Assembly (NCBI GenBank): GCA_963844055.1
Contig: CAWJMN010000001.1
Coordinates: forward strand, 3,968,001 to 4,032,000
Origin: CAWJMN01 sp963844055
Lineage (GTDB): Bacteria > Planctomycetota > Planctomycetia > Pirellulales > Pirellulaceae
Reading direction: 5' to 3'
DNA length: 64,000 bases
In this document: positions 35,156-47,223 of the stretch, piece after piece
Position numbering within the stretch: position 1 is the first letter of the stretch
Layout of the letters: each line of letters begins with the position of its first letter
Made by a program: the position numbers and the translations under genes
Notes under the pieces: model-generated
Database searches by the model: none
What the model saw: the letters and a program-made list of their open reading frames with translations, nothing else
What the model was told of the DNA's origin: nothing

Positions 35156-36763
35156 ATGGAAATGGACAAACTGGTTTCGCTCTGTAAGCGGCGTGGCTTC
35201 TTGTTTCAGTCGAGCGAAATCTATGGCGGGCTCAATGGCTTTTGGGACTACGGCCCTTTGGGAGTGGAACTGAAGCGGAACGTCAAAGAGGCGTGGTGGC
35301 GCGACATGGTAAGCGGCCACGATGACCTTAGTGCGCCCGAGGGTGCGCCAGAAGCGTATGAGATGGTGGGGCTGGATTGCACGATCATCATGCATCCTCA
35401 GGTTTGGAAGTGCAGCGGTCACTACGACCTGTTCCATGACTTCATGGTGGACTGCAAAGAATCGAAGAAGCGATATCGGTACGATCAAGTGCGGGGCAGG
35501 TACTGCACCTATCGGGACGAGAAGATCTTTGTTGCGACCGCTGTTGAAGTGGAGAAAGAAGTTGAAGATACACAGTCACGAGCGCTGAAGTACTTCAAGC
35601 TGCGGAACAAAGATGCGGACGAAGTGACCTGGGAGGAATTTGCCTCCCTGCCTACTTTGGGAACGGACTTTTCTCGCGTGCTAGGTCCCGACGCCAAGAC
35701 GCTGGGGACGCTGACCGATCCGCGTGAATTCAACCTGATGTTCAAAACCTATATCGGTGCCCTTTCTGGTGAAGAAGGGATGGCATTCTTGCGGCCAGAA
35801 ACGGCGCAAGGGATCTTTGTGAACTTTAAGAATGTACTGGATAGCACGCGGGTCTCGGTTCCCTTTGGTGTGGCCCAAGTGGGGAAGAGCTTTCGTAATG
35901 AGATCACGCCGCGCAACTTTACGTTCCGCTCGCGCGAGTTTGAGCAGATGGAAATTGAGTTCTTCTGCCATCCCGATTCGTCGCAGCAGTGGTATCGTTA
36001 TTGGCGCGATCGCCGTCTGCAATGGTACAAGAACTTGGGACTTTCCAGCGAACGGTTGCTGCTGCGTGAGCATCATACGGATGAGCTAAGCCACTATTCG
36101 ACCGGCACGGCTGATATCGAATACGCGTTCCCCTTCTTGCCTGCAGGTGAGTTTGGTGAGCTAGAAGGTGTGGCCCACCGTGGAGACTTTGATCTGCGCA
36201 GCCACATGGAAGGGAAGCTCGATCCGAACACGCGTCCGCTGCAAGTGGAACTGGGTGCCGATGGAAAGCCGAAGCATCGTGGCAGCGGCAAGGACTTGAC
36301 CTATCGGAACGAACTGACGAATGAACGGTTCACGCCGCATGTGATCGAGCCTTCCTCAGGTGCTGACCGGGCAACACTGGCCTTCTTGTGCGAAGCATAT
36401 CATGAAGATGAAGCGCCGGATGAGAATGGCAAGATGCAAACCCGCGTGGTGATGCGTTTCCATCCACGGATTGCGCCGATCAAGGCGGCCGTGTTCCCCC
36501 TGGTGAAGAAGGATGGCATGCCGGAGATCGCACAGCAGATCTATCGGACGCTGAAGAAGCAGTGGAATGTGTTCTATGATGAGAAGGGAGCGGTCGGTCG
36601 CCGCTACCGCCGTCAGGATGAAGCGGGAACTCCGTTTTGCATCACGGTTGATAGCCAAACGCTCGTGGATCAAACGGTGACGATCCGTGATCGTGACAGC
36701 CTGAAGCAGTGGCGTGTAGCGATTGCGGACTTGGTTTCGCAACTGGCGGAAAAGCTGCAATGA
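35156..36763 (+). CDS. glyQS: Glycyl-tRNA synthetase (single-chain type)
   Basis: A 535-residue class II synthetase of the alpha2 type found in archaea, eukaryotes and many bacteria. RRGFLFQSSEIYGGLNGFWDYGPLG is the N-terminal signature, motif 2 reads FLRPETAQGIFVNFKN, FRNEITPRNFTFRSREFEQMEIEFF follows, and the C-terminal anticodon-binding domain begins near residue 430 with ATLAFLCEAYHEDE. It charges tRNA-Gly. The start could be the ATG at 35156 or the one two codons later. It overlaps the next gene by four bases. Confidence 0.95.
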   Translation: MEMDKLVSLCKRRGFLFQSSEIYGGLNGFWDYGPLGVELKRNVKEAWWRDMVSGHDDLSAPEGAPEAYEMVGLDCTIIMHPQVWKCSGHYDLFHDFMVDCKESKKRYRYDQVRGRYCTYRDEKIFVATAVEVEKEVEDTQSRALKYFKLRNKDADEVTWEEFASLPTLGTDFSRVLGPDAKTLGTLTDPREFNLMFKTYIGALSGEEGMAFLRPETAQGIFVNFKNVLDSTRVSVPFGVAQVGKSFRNEITPRNFTFRSREFEQMEIEFFCHPDSSQQWYRYWRDRRLQWYKNLGLSSERLLLREHHTDELSHYSTGTADIEYAFPFLPAGEFGELEGVAHRGDFDLRSHMEGKLDPNTRPLQVELGADGKPKHRGSGKDLTYRNELTNERFTPHVIEPSSGADRATLAFLCEAYHEDEAPDENGKMQTRVVMRFHPRIAPIKAAVFPLVKKDGMPEIAQQIYRTLKKQWNVFYDEKGAVGRRYRRQDEAGTPFCITVDSQTLVDQTVTIRDRDSLKQWRVAIADLVSQLAEKLQ

Positions 36764-37578
36764 TTCCGACGATCAGCCAAATCTGCTGCCTCAATAGTCC
36801 CTTCGAAAAGGATATTGAGGACTTTGCGGCCGGACATTGCCATAGCGTAGAGATCTGGCTGACGAAGCTGGAGACGTACTTGCAAACACACTCGGTAGAG
36901 CAAGTACGTGACCTGCTGGCTCAGCATGAAGTGACCGCGCCGGTGGCAAGTTTTCAGGGGGGCGTTTTGGCTTCGCAAGCGGAGCGCCGAAGCGAAGCTT
37001 GGAGCCTTTTGGAACGACGCTTAGAAATTTGCCAGCAGATGGGGATTGGCACGTTGGTCGTAGCATGCGACGTCCCGGGACCACTGGTGCAATCGACCCT
37101 GGACCGGGTACAAGCCTCGCTTGTGCAATTGGCCCAAGCGGCGGGACAGCGCGGGGTGCGAGCTGCGCTGGAGTTCCAATCCAATTCAGCGTTTGGCAAT
37201 AACTTGCAAACCGCTGCAGCCCTGGTGGCTGAGGTAGGAAGCCCGCATTTGGGGATTTGTCTGGATGCGTTTCATTGGTATTGCGGGCCGAGCAAGCTGG
37301 AAGACCTGGGATATTTGAATTCCAGCAACTTGTTCCATGTCCAGCTTTGCGATTTGGCGGACACGGTCCGTGAATTGGCGACCGATAGCCAGCGGATCAT
37401 GCCAGGCGAAGGGGACATTCCGGTAGCATCCCTGATCGATGGACTGCGGCAAATTGGCTATGCCGGCCCGGTTTCCCTGGAACTGATGAACCCACAATTG
37501 TGGCAAGTTCCTGCCCGGCAACTGGGCGAAATCGGGGTTACGGCCCTGCGAAGGCTGTTAGGACAGGCCCAGATGTAA
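36760..37578 (+). CDS. Sugar phosphate isomerase/epimerase-like TIM-barrel protein
   Basis: A 272-residue protein of the AP-endonuclease-2/xylose-isomerase-like TIM barrel group. Fitting strands are SVEIWLTKLETYL, GIGTLVVACDVPG, GVRAALEFQ, LGICLDAFHWYCGPSKL and YAGPVSLELMNP; the glutamate, aspartate and histidine in these strands would bind the metal. It probably isomerises or epimerises a sugar or inositol derivative; the substrate is unknown. It starts at the ATG that overlaps the glyQS stop, so the two genes are coupled even though their functions differ. A terminator follows at once. Confidence 0.82.
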   Translation: MIPTISQICCLNSPFEKDIEDFAAGHCHSVEIWLTKLETYLQTHSVEQVRDLLAQHEVTAPVASFQGGVLASQAERRSEAWSLLERRLEICQQMGIGTLVVACDVPGPLVQSTLDRVQASLVQLAQAAGQRGVRAALEFQSNSAFGNNLQTAAALVAEVGSPHLGICLDAFHWYCGPSKLEDLGYLNSSNLFHVQLCDLADTVRELATDSQRIMPGEGDIPVASLIDGLRQIGYAGPVSLELMNPQLWQVPARQLGEIGVTALRRLLGQAQM

Positions 37579-37582
37579 GCCA

Positions 37583-37621
37583 GGGGCTGAGGACCTTAAA
37601 AAGGGTCCGAAGCCTCTTTTT
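37583..37621 (+). terminator. Rho-independent terminator after the isomerase gene
   Basis: GGACC and GGTCC form the inner stem around TTAAAAAG, with GGGGCT and AGCCTC pairing outside, followed by a T-run (CTCTTTTTG). It lies five bases after the isomerase stop. Confidence 0.8.
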
Positions 37622-37708
37622 GCCTGTGGTAATCGGAACCGAGCCCCTATTACAATCGAGGAGTGGACTCTGCCGGCGGCCGTTGGGTAGGTAGTCCGCA
37701 AGGGCACC

Positions 37709-38842
37709 GTGCATGGATGGAGGCTTTTCGCGATGAGATCCGACTTCCCACTTTCGACGCCGATGACGCGGCGTTCCTGGCAGCAGAAGGTTCTGCAAGC
37801 TGCTGCCTGTGGTGTCCTGGCGACCTCGGGCCTACGTTCTGTGAGCGGGCAGGCTCCTGGGACGCGGCCCAATGCCAATTCTGACATTACGCCGGAAACG
37901 CAAAAGGCGATCGACCGGGGGCTTTCGTGGCTGGCCAAGCGACAGATTCAGTCGGGACGGAATGAAGGGGCTTTCGGTCATGGTGGCTATGCCGGGGGCG
38001 TAGCGGTTTGCAGCCTTTCGGGGCTGGCCTTCATGTGTAGTGGCAATCCGCCAGGGCAAGGTCCCTTGGGACGGAACATTGACCGCTGCGTGCAGTACAT
38101 CACTAGCTGCGTCCAAGAGAATGGCTTTATCTCGGCACCAGGGTTTGGCCAAGACAACATGTACGGGCATGGGTTTGCCACGCTGTTTCTTTCTGAAGCG
38201 TATGGGATGTCAACACGCCCCGACACGGAAAAGGTTGTTGGCGAGAAATTGCGATTGGCCGTCAAGCTGACGTGCAATTGCCAAAACGATGCAGGGGGAT
38301 GGCGGTATCAGCCGGTGAAAAGTGATGCCGACCTATCGATTACGATTTGCAACATCATGGGCTTACGTGCCGCGCGGGATGCCGGCATGCAGGTCTCGGA
38401 CGAGGTGCGTAATCGGTGCATTGAGTATGTCAAGAAGAGCCAAAATGCCGATGGAAGCTTTCGCTATCAAATTACCTCCGGCGGAACCGGAACGTTTCCG
38501 CTAACGGCAGCGGGCGTTGTCTCGCTGTATAGCGCGGGCATCTACGATGGAGAGCCAGTGGAAAAGGCCTTGAAGTGGTTGATGAACCACATGCCGGACG
38601 AGAAGAACCAAGGGTACCACTCCTACTTCTTTTATGGACAGTACTATGCCGTGCAAGCGATGTGGCATGCCGGCGGGGAGTACTGGAAGAAATGGTACCC
38701 CGCGATTCGCAGTGTGCTGCTAAAGCGGCAGTCTGGCGATGGCTCTTGGAATGATGGCGAGGTATGTCCCGAGTTTGGGACCGCGATGGCCTGCATCATC
38801 TTGCAGATGCCAAACAACTTTTTGCCGATCTTCTCGCCGTAG
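37709..38842 (+). CDS. Exported prenyltransferase/squalene-cyclase-like alpha-barrel protein
   Basis: A 377-residue protein. The N-terminus MTRRSWQQKVLQAAACGVLATSGLRSVSGQA looks like an export signal, possibly Tat (RRSW). The rest repeats a pattern of paired helices ending in Gly-Gly-rich turns (ETQKAIDRGLSWLAKRQ, GGWRYQP, CIEYVKKSQNADGSFRYQ, KRQSGDGSWNDGE), as in the alpha/alpha-barrel of squalene cyclases and prenyltransferase beta-subunits. The catalytic DxDD of cyclases is not seen, so it may bind rather than cyclise. Such proteins are abundant in planctomycetes with unknown role. Several internal ATGs make the exact start unsure. Confidence 0.75.
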   Translation: MHGWRLFAMRSDFPLSTPMTRRSWQQKVLQAAACGVLATSGLRSVSGQAPGTRPNANSDITPETQKAIDRGLSWLAKRQIQSGRNEGAFGHGGYAGGVAVCSLSGLAFMCSGNPPGQGPLGRNIDRCVQYITSCVQENGFISAPGFGQDNMYGHGFATLFLSEAYGMSTRPDTEKVVGEKLRLAVKLTCNCQNDAGGWRYQPVKSDADLSITICNIMGLRAARDAGMQVSDEVRNRCIEYVKKSQNADGSFRYQITSGGTGTFPLTAAGVVSLYSAGIYDGEPVEKALKWLMNHMPDEKNQGYHSYFFYGQYYAVQAMWHAGGEYWKKWYPAIRSVLLKRQSGDGSWNDGEVCPEFGTAMACIILQMPNNFLPIFSP

Positions 38843-38994
38843 GATTTACGGCGATGTTTCCACTAGGCCGATTTTGACCCGATATTCGCCACTATTCGCA
38901 TTCAACCCCGCAAAACTTACAGGTGCGTTTGATGCGATTCATCAGAGTTGCTGCTCTCATCTTGTCAACCATTTCTGGTTCTGCTCGTGCAACC

Positions 38995-39360
38995 CTAACC
39001 TTCAGCCCGCCGTTTGCCTTCGGTCTCGCTGAGTATACGAACTAGGTCATCCCAGTATTCAGAAGGTTCACCTCCACAGCGACAATGGAATTTGGTGTCC
39101 TCAGAAAAACTATGAGGCCCCCAACACTCATGAACATAGGTTGGGCACGTAAAGTGCTCGAACACCGTTTCCAAATGATGGCGGGATTTTGAATGGCAAC
39201 ACAGTCCCCAATCAGAATTGAACTCGGCGAAGAATGAGCAACCGCCACACTGGCCCCCGTTTTCGTACTGATGCAACAGCGAATTTTCGTCGGGCCACCT
39301 AGCAGAGTAAAGTCGCTCTGATTCAGGATTTGACCATGCAGTTGTAACGATGCGATTCAT
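38995..39360 (-). CDS. Cysteine-rich hypothetical protein
   Basis: A 121-residue protein. The centre has QCGGCSFFAEFNSDWGLCCHSKSRHHLETVFEHFTCPTYVHECWG, with six cysteines and several histidines arranged as CxxC ... CC ... C ... C, suggesting a zinc-binding or iron-sulfur fold. I recall this pattern from small uncharacterised bacterial proteins but cannot name the family. The lone minus-strand gene lies in a loosely packed stretch. The ATG at 39358-39360 is its only start. Confidence 0.6.
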   Translation of the reverse strand: MNRIVTTAWSNPESERLYSARWPDENSLLHQYENGGQCGGCSFFAEFNSDWGLCCHSKSRHHLETVFEHFTCPTYVHECWGPHSFSEDTKFHCRCGGEPSEYWDDLVRILSETEGKRRAEG

Positions 39361-39821
39361 GTTTTCATACCGCCTTTTACTCAGTCAGCTACAGGCAAGG
39401 TATACCTTTGTTTGTCCATGCCAATGCCTTCCCCTTATACTAGCATTTACTCGACATAGGCAAGTTACCTGACAAATCCTGCATCGACCAAAGCCCCAAG
39501 GATCATTACGACCAATAACAATAAGAACATCACCAGAGCAGGCAACTTCGACTCTGGCCTTCACCACGTCCACCATTCCATCCCCACGCCGAACGGACAG
39601 GCGACAAATGCCATGAGCCACAAATAGGTACGAATTTGGTTCTTACTGTCTCGAAATGAAGCGATAGCGCCTAAGACGGGAACCAGTATTACCATGCCCC
39701 CCACGAACGTATGGAGACCGGCTAAGTCCGCGATTCGTACCGGTAAAGCAGCTTCTTTGGTTGCTTCTCGTCCTTGGACGCAGATGCCGGCGACCGGTAG
39801 GGGTTGTCGTTTAAAAAAAGT
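39361..39821. other. Gap with no supportable gene
   Basis: About 460 bases between the cysteine-rich protein gene and the next minus-strand gene. A 78-codon minus frame (39385-39621) is open but has an odd composition and no known pattern. I see no hairpin, repeat or RNA gene. Confidence 0.4.
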
Positions 39822-40466
39822 TCATCTTGATCGCTTGCCTGGTGGTGAAACTGGGTCTGAATTGTCGAACTGGGTGACTTCCCAGTCGACATCGCCGCCA
39901 CCGCTATAAGCGAGTCGGCGGTAGCGACGTGGCAGGCCAGTTTGCGAATCAAATTGAGCTCTTAGGACCAAACGGTTTGCATTGCCAGGGCGACTGTTTT
40001 CGGTCAGGTCACGCTCGATGGTGCCGAACATTCCAGGAACGCTCCAGGTTTCAAAGGTTCGAACCTGACGCAGCGCATTACCATTGCGTTCGGCTTTGAC
40101 GGCGTTTCCGTTTTCCACCCAAACTCGATAGGTGGCTGGCTGATTCCCCTCAACACGGATCGTGACGGAATAGTTCTGAATATTGGCAGCTTTCCAATGC
40201 TGGCGAGCTTGGGCTAAAGCAGCGTCATTGAGCGCTGGTGTCGTATCTCGCTGCCACAAGGCCCAGCAGATGAACCCGATCGAAACACCGGCGATCAGGC
40301 TGAAAATAGGGGGCGCAAGACGCTTTTGCCAGGCAATCGTCGGTTTTGCGGGTGCGGGCGAAAGATTTTGTTCGGCGGCAGTGGAAGTCTCTTCAAGCAT
40401 CCTGATGGCCTTGCTGGGAAGTGTTGTGCGCCCTAAAGGAGCCCTGTTGGGAGCACTGTTTTCCAT
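39822..40466 (-). CDS. Single-pass membrane protein, DUF6174-like
   Basis: A 214-residue protein. A cytoplasmic N-terminus of about 50 residues is followed by one transmembrane helix (IFSLIAGVSIGFICWALW) and a domain with ARQHWKAANIQNYSVTIRVEGNQPATYRVWVENGNAV, the shape of DUF6174 (a short repeat domain in exported bacterial proteins: trp-containing helix then Y-S-V-T strand). The function is unknown. It is divergent from pyk, so the 192 bases between may hold both promoters, including a perfect hairpin. Confidence 0.6.
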   Translation of the reverse strand: MENSAPNRAPLGRTTLPSKAIRMLEETSTAAEQNLSPAPAKPTIAWQKRLAPPIFSLIAGVSIGFICWALWQRDTTPALNDAALAQARQHWKAANIQNYSVTIRVEGNQPATYRVWVENGNAVKAERNGNALRQVRTFETWSVPGMFGTIERDLTENSRPGNANRLVLRAQFDSQTGLPRRYRRLAYSGGGDVDWEVTQFDNSDPVSPPGKRSR

Positions 40467-40545
40467 TAAATGTCGAGCGTTATTCTACAGGAGGGACGGT
40501 AGTGAACCTTGTGAAAACATCGATCATGACGCGCTGGCTGCGGGG

Positions 40546-40572
40546 GGCTACACTACGAGGTGAAGTGTAGCC
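40546..40572. repeat. Perfect 9-bp inverted repeat in the pyk upstream region
   Basis: GGCTACACT at 40546-40554 pairs exactly with AGTGTAGCC at 40564-40572 around a nine-base loop, about 87 bases before the pyk ATG. No T-run follows, so an operator or leader hairpin is more likely than a terminator. Confidence 0.5.
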
Positions 40573-40658
40573 AGCCAGCCCCAGCGGGGTCAATTCGCGA
40601 AGGGCAGCAAAAGGCGATTCCGTCTGACCATCTTCTCACACTGTGGAAATCTTCCAAC

Positions 40659-42098
40659 ATGTCGCAAGTGCCAACTACTCTGCCATTGCGAGCCCGCACC
40701 AAAATTGTGGCCACCGTTGGCCCTGCTTGTAGCTCGATTGAGATGCTCGCGAAGCTGATTCGAGCGGGTGTTTCAGTGTTCCGGATTAATACCGCTCACG
40801 GAACGATTGAGCAACGAGACAAGATTTTGGCCGATATTCGGGTGGCACAGACCCAGGCCGGAATGGCCGTTGGCGTCCTTGTCGATTTGGCAGGTCCAAA
40901 GATTCGGCTTGGAACCCTGCACACAGATCCGACCAATTGTGAGCCGGGCAGCAAGTTTCGATTCATTCGAGGCGATGTCGCCACAGCGGCCGACACGCTG
41001 ACAAGCAATTATGTTCCGCTGGTCAATGAATTGCAGGTGGGTGGTTCGGTGATGCTTGCCGATGGCACCGTCAGCATGACCGTACTGAGCAAGAGCGCGG
41101 ATGAAGTGACATGCGAAGTGGTGCAAGGGGGCATGATTCGCACGCGTCAAGGAATCAACTTGCCGGGTGCAAAACTGAGCGTATCGTCGCTGACGGAAGC
41201 CGACATTGCCAATGCTGTTTGGTCGGCAAAAAATGCGATCGACTTTGTCAGCTTGAGCTTTGTCCGTTCGGCCGTAAATGTGCTGCTGCTGAAGGAGCTT
41301 TTGCACTCGCAAGGTTCATCCGCGATGGTTATCGCAAAGATTGAAAAGCCCGAGGCGCTGGACCACTTGGAAGAGATCGTGGCCGCTGCGGACGGAGTGA
41401 TGGTGGCCCGTGGCGACTTGGGCGTTGAAGTGGATGTTGCCGAGATTGCCGTTTGCCAAAAGCGGATTGTTCGGGAATGCCAACGCCAGGGGAAGCCTGT
41501 TATTGTGGCAACGCAGATGCTGGAAAGCATGCACCATAATCGACGACCAACACGCGCCGAAGCCACGGATGTTGCCAACGCCATTTTGGATGGCGCGGAT
41601 GCCTGCATGCTGTCGGGTGAAACGGCGATTGGCGAGTATCCCCTGGAAGCCGTGCAGACCATGACACGGATCATGCTGGCTACGGAACCGCTGCTAAAGG
41701 ATATGCAGATGGTGCCGAGCTCGGCCAGCGATGTGCATCCCATCACTCATGCGGCCGTTCTGGGTAGCAGCATCATTGCCGATCGACTGCATGCGAAACT
41801 GGTTGTTGTGGCGACACGCGGCGGCGGCACCTGTCGCCTGCGATCAAAAATGCGAGACTTTGTGCCAACGATTGGCGTGAGCGACTCTCCATCGGTACTG
41901 CGACGGCTTACGCTGTACTGGGGCGTCACTCCGCTGGAAGGTGCCCCCGTGCATGATGGCCCGCAACTGCGAGCCTTTATCGACGAATGGGGGCGCAATC
42001 AGGGAATCATTACGAAGGGGGACCGGATCGTCTATGTGACCGGGACGAACTTCTATCCCATGGCCCAAAACCTACTGGTTATCCACGAAGTGGACTAG
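40659..42098 (+). CDS. pyk: Pyruvate kinase
   Basis: A 479-residue glycolytic enzyme making pyruvate and ATP from phosphoenolpyruvate and ADP. RTKIVATVGPACSS opens it; FRINTAHGT holds the conserved ADP-site segment, DLAGPKIRLG follows, IAKIEKPEALDHLEEI is the signature with the catalytic lysine, and MVARGDLGVEV and ATQMLESM complete the active site. The start is the ATG at 40659, which matches the family. An in-frame ATG-like start about 33 codons upstream (40560) falls in the hairpin region and would add unlikely residues. A strong bidirectional terminator follows the gene. Confidence 0.95.
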   Translation: MSQVPTTLPLRARTKIVATVGPACSSIEMLAKLIRAGVSVFRINTAHGTIEQRDKILADIRVAQTQAGMAVGVLVDLAGPKIRLGTLHTDPTNCEPGSKFRFIRGDVATAADTLTSNYVPLVNELQVGGSVMLADGTVSMTVLSKSADEVTCEVVQGGMIRTRQGINLPGAKLSVSSLTEADIANAVWSAKNAIDFVSLSFVRSAVNVLLLKELLHSQGSSAMVIAKIEKPEALDHLEEIVAAADGVMVARGDLGVEVDVAEIAVCQKRIVRECQRQGKPVIVATQMLESMHHNRRPTRAEATDVANAILDGADACMLSGETAIGEYPLEAVQTMTRIMLATEPLLKDMQMVPSSASDVHPITHAAVLGSSIIADRLHAKLVVVATRGGGTCRLRSKMRDFVPTIGVSDSPSVLRRLTLYWGVTPLEGAPVHDGPQLRAFIDEWGRNQGIITKGDRIVYVTGTNFYPMAQNLLVIHEVD

Positions 42099-42171
42099 CA
42101 TTCGCTCGGCAGAAGATCGCGAATGCCACGCGATTTGGCGGCCAAGCTGATTGGCAGCAACACCTAAAAAC

Positions 42172-42206
42172 AATCGCCCTTCCAAGCCTAACTTGGAAGG
42201 GCGATT
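42172..42206. terminator. Bidirectional terminator between pyk and the DUF1501 gene
   Basis: A perfect 15-base stem: AATCGCCCTTCCAAG at 42172-42186, loop CCTAA, and the exact partner at 42192-42206, preceded by an A-run. It serves both converging genes. Confidence 0.88.
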
Positions 42207-42238
42207 TGCGTTGACAATTGAGATAGTGGCTATCGAGT

Positions 42239-43717
42239 TTAGGTCAAGATTTCCTTGACGACGTTGCCATGCACATCCGTGAGACGGAAATCACGCCCCT
42301 GGAACTTGTAGGTTAGCTGCTCGTGATTGACGCCCAGTTGGTTCAGAATGGTCGCATTGAGATCATGAATGTGAACCGGCTTTTCCGCAATGTTGTAGCT
42401 GAAGTCGTCGGTCTCTCCATGAACGACGCCACCTTTCACGCCGCCACCGGCCATCCACATGGTGAAATTCCGCGGATGGTGATCGCGGCCGTAGTTGTCT
42501 TTGGTGAGCGTACCTTGGCTGTAGACGGTGCGACCAAATTCGCCACCCCAAACCACCAGCGTATCATCAAGCATTCCACGCTGCTTGAGATCTTTGATCA
42601 GACCGGCCGCAGGTTGGTCGGCTGTTTTAGTCAGCTGTCGAATGTTGCCAGGCAATCCGCCGTGATGATCCCAGCCACGCAGGAAGACCTGAGTAAAGCG
42701 AACGCCACGTTCGGCCAACCGGCGAGCCAGTAGACAGTTGTAAGCGAACGTGCCAGGGTCTTTTACTTGGGGTCCATAGAGGTCCAAAACGTTTTGTGGC
42801 TCTTTGGAGATGTCGACGAGTTCTGGCACTGACATCTGCATGCGATAGGCCATCTCGTACTGAGCCACACGCGTGTTGATCTCGGGATCGCCGATGGTTT
42901 CCAGCTTTTGCTGATTGAGTTCAGCAAGGCCATCGAGCATCTTGCGACGCGTCTGATCATTTACACCAGGTGGATTCGACAGGAACAGTACGGGGTCGCC
43001 TGCCGAGCGAAGTGCCACGCCTTGATGCTTGCTTGGCAAGAAGCCTGCGCCCCACAAGCGAGCAAATAGCGCCTGCGACGCTGCCCCTGGTGCGAGGCGA
43101 GAATGCAGGACAACGAAGGAGGGGAGGTTTTGATTTACGCTTCCGATACCGTAGCTGGCCCAGGCCCCCATGCTGGGACGACCAGGGATTTGGCTGCCGG
43201 TTTGGATGTAGGTGATGGCGGGATCGTGATTGATCGCTTCCGTGTGGACTGTCTTAATGAGAGAAATGTCGTCGACGATCGACGCCATTTCTGGGAGCAG
43301 TTCACTCACCCAGGTTCCGTTTTTGCCATGTTGGGCAAACTTGAAAACCGAGGGAGCAACCGGGAACCGGGTTTGGCCCGACGTCATCGTCGTAAAACGC
43401 TGACCATTTCGAACGGAGTCTGGCAGGTCTTTGTCAAAGTACTCTTGTAACTTGGGCTTGTAATCCCAGAGGTCTAGCTGCGAAGGAGCATCTGCCATGA
43501 AGAGCCAAATCACGCGTTTGGCTTTGGGGGCATGATGCAGTACTTTCAGGCTGCCGAGGCTTTCCATGCCGGGCTGGATAGCTGGCGTAGTGCTTTCGGC
43601 ACCCAGTAGGGAAGGATTCAGCAGCGAAGCGAGTGCGGCCGTGCCCAATCCGGCCGCCATTTGGCCGAAGAAGTAACGCCGAGTCTCCTGCAGCAGGTGT
43701 TGTTCGATCGGATTCAT
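42239..43717 (-). CDS. DUF1501 sulfatase-like protein with Tat signal
   Basis: A 492-residue protein. The N-terminus ETRRYFFGQMAAGLGTAALASLL is a twin-arginine export signal (RRYFF). HAPKAKRVIWLFMADAPSQLDLWDYKPKL and NYGRDHHPRNFTMWMAGGGVKGG are hallmarks of the DUF1501 group, related to alkaline phosphatase/sulfatase-fold enzymes. It is thought to be a periplasmic hydrolase; no substrate is proven. It follows the DUF1549/DUF1553 gene by five bases, a pairing repeated many times in planctomycete genomes. Convergent with pyk. Confidence 0.92.
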   Translation of the reverse strand: MNPIEQHLLQETRRYFFGQMAAGLGTAALASLLNPSLLGAESTTPAIQPGMESLGSLKVLHHAPKAKRVIWLFMADAPSQLDLWDYKPKLQEYFDKDLPDSVRNGQRFTTMTSGQTRFPVAPSVFKFAQHGKNGTWVSELLPEMASIVDDISLIKTVHTEAINHDPAITYIQTGSQIPGRPSMGAWASYGIGSVNQNLPSFVVLHSRLAPGAASQALFARLWGAGFLPSKHQGVALRSAGDPVLFLSNPPGVNDQTRRKMLDGLAELNQQKLETIGDPEINTRVAQYEMAYRMQMSVPELVDISKEPQNVLDLYGPQVKDPGTFAYNCLLARRLAERGVRFTQVFLRGWDHHGGLPGNIRQLTKTADQPAAGLIKDLKQRGMLDDTLVVWGGEFGRTVYSQGTLTKDNYGRDHHPRNFTMWMAGGGVKGGVVHGETDDFSYNIAEKPVHIHDLNATILNQLGVNHEQLTYKFQGRDFRLTDVHGNVVKEILT

Positions 43718-43722
43718 GAGGC

Positions 43723-46839
<3,117 letters not shown>

Positions 46840-47223
46840 GGATGTTTCCATGGAATATTTCGTAACTTGTGGAAAAGGCAGGACCAAAGTCACTGCAAGC
46901 GTACCTTGAAAAGGGAGCTTGCAAGAACCCGGCAGAAACCACGGGGAAAGTACATCCATTACACTAGCGCCAACCCCATTTGTCCAGTCTCAAAGCCCGT
47001 GAAGCCGAATTACGGCAAAACAGGCACCCGTACCGGTAAAACACCAATCACACCCCTCCGAAGGGACTACTTGCTGGACGTTTTTTAGACGCCGCATGCG
47101 ATTTGACAGTTCCTGGTGGGCCATTCCAGGGAATAAACGGGGAAACTTCGTCTGTGTGCGGAAATCCGCACCACATTCCATCCAGAGACGACCTAGATTT
47201 TCCTCACAGGAAGGAAGTGGGAG

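Noticed and set aside
39385..39621. 78-codon minus-strand frame
   Set aside because: Odd composition, no ribosome site and no known family.
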